Below, piece by piece: positions 59,949 to 64,000 of a stretch of 64,000 nucleotides of DNA. A model generated the notes under the pieces. The model made no database searches. It saw only the letters and a program-made list of their open reading frames with translations, and was not told where the DNA came from. The stretch is from contig NC_084765.1 of the NCBI RefSeq assembly GCF_028858725.1, positions 12,187,001-12,251,000 on the forward strand, given 5' to 3'. Numbering within the stretch: position 1 is the first letter of the stretch; every line of letters starts with the position of its first letter. Both the position numbers and the translations under genes were made by a program. The DNA comes from Colius striatus (lineage: Eukaryota; Chordata; Aves; Coliiformes; Coliidae).

Positions 59949-62900
59949 GTATGTTTCAAATGACAGCATTTTAAGGAGAGGTTCTGCTCTGATTAGAACT
60001 TAAACTTTCTTGCATTGGATATATTAAAATAGCATTTTTATTACTGTTTCAAAATGTAGAAATTTGATTTTACACATCACACTCTTTTTTCTGCAGTTTT
60101 CCTGTTTTCAGCATCTGTATTTAAAATAATTTCTTCCAACTGAATTTTCCTTAAACAGAAAAGCAACTATCCCTACCCTTCCTCTTTGTACAGTGCATTA
60201 TTTGGGAGATAATCACAGGTATGTGTAAACAGAAAGTAAACCATCTGCATTTCAAGTACAGAAAACAACCTGTCTTATGTGACCAAAATAGTGTTCTGAG
60301 TGATTCCTAAGAGACCCGTTTGTTTTATGTTATTTTCCAGTTCTATGGATGATTTTTCTAAATAGAAATGCTGCTATAATCTATGTAAATGCCTGTTAGA
60401 ATATCCATAAAATGTTTCTTTAAGGGCAGAATTGGATAATAATCTGATTCTATAATTTAGTTCCATGCTGTAACCAGTAAATCCATACATTTGCTTGTAA
60501 CTATAAACAAAAAGAGTCATAAAATCGGGGTTTAAATATTTATTATGTTTATTAATGTTTGCTGTAAATCTGATATCACTATTTTACATCATGAAGAAGC
60601 ACTGGAAACAAGTCTATGTTTTGCATAAGGAGTGTAACAGCACATCAGTAGGACAATGTGTAACTGCAGTGTTTGAAAATTTAAATCCCATGAATATTAA
60701 GGTGGCATTTGCAAGCAGAAGAAGAAAAGCTGTTCAGGCTCTAAGGCATGTTAGCTTTGCCTGGATCAGGCAATGCCGGTGTTAACCCATTCTGTGGGAA
60801 CAATTCTGTCCTGAACTTGCACACTGTGTTCATTTATGCTTCAGACTGGGTTCTCTTTGAGGGTGGAGTGTTGCTCCTGTTGCTCCGTGCCCTGGATTGC
60901 AGCTGCACTCGGTCACTGAGATGAGGTGCTCTGGTGCTTTAACTCCAGCCTTGCTTGTGTTAGGCCAGGTTCCAGCAGGACAGCCCCTGGGCTGCCCTGG
61001 TTTAGTCAGTGAAACAGAAGGATGCTCTTTTGACCTTTACTCATCTCTGTTTTGGAGAGCTAGAGCAATGCTCTACACATACCTTTAAGCTGCCAGAAAT
61101 AGATTTGTGAACTTCCCAGGTATTGTGCCAACTCTCAGGGTAGGGTATTTTTTTTACTGAGAAAATGGGTTTAGGGTCTGATCCAGTACGTGTTCCACTC
61201 TGTGTTATTGGCTCAGAGCCACTATTTAGTACAACTTCCTGCCTTTGTTCAACCAAACTATATATATATGTGGATCTGAAGGCATCAAAATCTGAATCAA
61301 ATAATTTTGTATGTAGCCTCTTTAAAGAGAAGGGGAAAAGCACCTCTAGATGGAGCAAATGGCTGTTTTTCAAATACACCCAGACTTGACGCTTTCTTAA
61401 TCTACACTGGGATACTCATTAAGTTCAATAATACTGGATGAATGTCTTAAAATAAAAGGTATGGTTAGAAAGTATAATTAGAGCACAGAGTACAATGTTG
61501 GGTTTATTCAGTCTAGGTGTTGATAGATTTAAATAAAAAAGGAAGAGAGCAGAAATAACTGGAAGCTCCATTTATTAATACGCAGTTAAACAGAGATCCT
61601 TACAACAGAAAAGTCCAAGAAGGAAATGACTGGTATCAAATTGAAACCAATGCTGGAAAGCCCCAGGTGAGACCCTGGCCCCTTATACTAGATACTGAAA
61701 AGTGACTCCCAGCCTGTCAAGTGTAGTGTTAGTAACCAAACCAAAGGATGGCACTTGCATTGTCACAAAATCCGATGTAACGCCATAACACAGCCTAGTA
61801 GCGCTGAGGTCTGAGCGTGTGCCTGAGTGTCCTCTCACTGTACCTCAGGAGCATTCTTCTCCAGACTGAGCTGCTCCAGGATACATCTTGGCTTTCTCCT
61901 TCTGGTGAAAATTCTTAGAATCCAAGGACATTCTAATTTTGTATATTGTCTTCAAAAAACCCCATTGGTTTTGAAATATGAATGAGTTTGCAAGGACGGC
62001 TTGTTCTCAGATAATGCTGTACCATAGCAAGAAATCCTGTTTCAAAGGAGTGATATATACTATGCAGTGTGGTTTTTGTTCTGTGTTCTGCTTTCTTCTG
62101 TACAAAGTGGACGTGGACGTTTTGTTTTCTTGCCATGGCTTGTCCTGCTCATTTATTTTTCTTTCAAAAGCACTTGAGTGAGTGGAGGCTGGGAGACCTG
62201 AATACTGTGAGCTGTTTTTCTCAGATGGAATGACCAGTATTATCCAGCCCTGTATTGTAAAAAGTAGGCAGGCAGAAACTTGGATTTTTTTAGGACTTTT
62301 TTTAATGGGGCTTGAAGACCTCTAAACCAACCAAGGAGACCTCCTTCCAATCCAGCATGCCAGCTGGAATTGCTGCTGCCTCAAGGACAGAAACCCTCTT
62401 GCAGAAATGCAAAATTCTCAAGAATTACAAGTAGAGATACTTTTATTAAGGCCTAACATGTATTAGCAAGGACTAGAAGGAAGGTAAAGAAAGCAAGAGG
62501 AAGAAGGAATTACCTGGCTAGGTCCTCAACACCATAACCCAACCTAAACTGAGATGGACAAAGGTAATTGTTATTGCACACATGTGAATGGGTAGTACAT
62601 AGTACTTACGGATGTAATGATTCACAGCTCTGAGAAAATCTAGCATCCCATCCTATCACTAAGGGGACCTCAATATCTCCAGTCTGTAAATGTAGACCTT
62701 TATAGTCCAGTACCTCTCAGCAGAGATGAACAGCTTTGCTGGGAATTTGATGATTCAGAAATAAAGACTTGATTGATGCTTGTGTAGGGCTTTCTTCATT
62801 AAAAGCATGCATATTGCCTTTTTCCCCAGGCTTTTTGCAGAGTCTTCAGTGGTGGGGCAGTGATAGACTAGGTATGAAAGGTTTCCCTACTTATTCTCAC

Positions 62901-64000
62901 AGATCTCTCACTCATATTCTTTTCACTCCTGCTTGTAAAATTTGGTATTTTGAAAGCACTTTAGATTAAAAAAATCCTTGTAAATATTTTTGTGGCTGGG
63001 AGTATTGTACAATACTGTCTTGTGAAAAAAAAAAACAACCTTGATTTCTGGTAATTAGGTAAGAGGTAGAAATAATGCAGCTCAATTACCTGTTTTTAAA
63101 GTTGTGTTTACCAGGCTGTTGATTGGAAAAACTTAACCTTTGTATCATAAACCGAGCAAATGGTGTGGGGGAAAGAGACACGACACAGAGTGTGAAAGAC
63201 AGGCACTCTGTAGAGTGCCATTTTTAGGCTATAGCAGCATTTTAATAGTGATTATTTTAAGGTCATGAAGTGAAAAAGACTAGTTGACATGTCTGAGGTA
63301 CCATGTTAGATTTTCAGTGCAGTCACGATAGCTCTTTGGGAAATGTTCTGATCTCAGTGTAAGAATAAGAAACCTTTACCTGTTAGTGAGCACTTTGGGA
63401 CTCTACAAAATGTAAACATTGCTGCTATGAAAAGTAATAGCTGTGTTGGAGCTACAAACACAGAGAGCAAAACTAATGACCTTTTGTTACACCGTAAACC
63501 TTTGCATCTGTTGTCCTCGTAGTATTCATAAGTGCATTTTACCCTGGTAAATCTCCCATACACAGGCAGCCAAATGTCTTATATGTTGCTAGCATCCTAC
63601 AGTAAGTCTTCCTAGAGGCCTTAAATGAAGTAGAAATAGTGCATGAGCTTTGGTTTCTCCTTCTCTGCAGGGAAATTTGTCTCTTAAGCCAGGTATCTGG
63701 AGGAGGAGTGCTCCAAAATAGAGAGACCTTGTGTTGCAATAGGACGGTGGTGCTTTCTAATGAGGCTCTCTAGCATATTAGGAATTTTTCTTTATGAAAT
63801 GGCACAATGATGCAGCTGCATGGATTGATCCTATTATCTGAGCTGGCATATCTCCCCTTGTGCCTCTGTCTTTATCCAGGTGATATATATTCAAATTGCA
63901 TACAGTTGTCTAGAAAAGGAGGGTTAGTTTGGCAGTTCTATTACAACTTCTGTCAAAGGCAGCTAGCTAATGAAACCTCTTCCTCTTAATTCACACCTCA
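59949..64000 (+). other. RIC3: RIC3 intron 4 (partial)
   Basis: It begins at the gtatgt donor and runs off the window. I looked for the next exon, which should begin with a base completing the split Arg codon and encode a segment like TSDQEKRLLHQLREIT, and did not find it. A short TA repeat lies at about 61260-61269 and an A-run near 63029. No gene or interspersed repeat was recognised. Confidence 0.7.

Noticed and set aside
59949..64000. Search for RIC3 exon 5
   Set aside because: No segment with the expected phase and a sequence like SDQEKRLLHQLREITRVMK was found. The exon must lie beyond the window.

Overview
This is a vertebrate nuclear locus, almost certainly from a bird. Two spliced genes, both on the + strand, are recognised from exon sequence with correct splice sites: the 3' half of LMO1 (exons at 3637-3762 and 8176-8281) and the 5' half of RIC3 (exons at 51390-51537, 56242-56465, 57644-57722 and 59855-59948). 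They are also neighbours in the same relative orientation on human 11p15.4, so this is conserved synteny. The bird assignment rests on the interspersed repeats: seven fragments of the CR1 LINE, several ending in the ATTCTATGATTCT tail, and few other repeats. Turtles and crocodilians also carry CR1, so bird is likely but not proven. No prokaryotic genes, operons, CRISPR arrays or phage were seen.

Layout. 1-3636 is part of the LMO1 intron before the penultimate exon. 3637-8281 holds the last two coding exons, which encode the second LIM domain, followed by a short 3' UTR with an ATTAAA signal near 8599. About 43 kb of intergenic DNA follows (8.6-51.2 kb). It carries CR1 copies at 12.4, 15.7, 20.9, 23.6, 35.4, 39.6 and 48.8 kb, a 35-bp tandem duplication, homopurine and homopyrimidine tracts, and AT-rich stretches that look like conserved non-coding elements. 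A CpG island at about 51.2-51.8 kb is the RIC3 promoter and first exon. RIC3 introns fill the rest; the intron before exon 4 holds an old SINE-like relic and a 684-bp LTR-like element bounded by TGTCATGGTTT and AAACCATGACA. The later RIC3 exons lie beyond the window.

How the parts relate. LMO1 is a transcriptional cofactor built of two LIM domains. RIC3 is an endoplasmic-reticulum chaperone for nicotinic acetylcholine receptors. They are not known to share a pathway. Three good matches to the CTCF motif (5058 and 41522 on the minus strand, 51735 on the plus strand) would place a divergent CTCF pair between the two genes, which suggests an insulated boundary between their regulatory domains. 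That is inference from motif matches only.

I did not find a new biological system. The most unusual direct observation is that two CR1 copies in opposite orientation (15.7 and 20.9 kb) share about 33 bp of unique-looking sequence beyond the usual CR1 3' end. Most other open reading frames in the window look like chance or repeat-derived frames.
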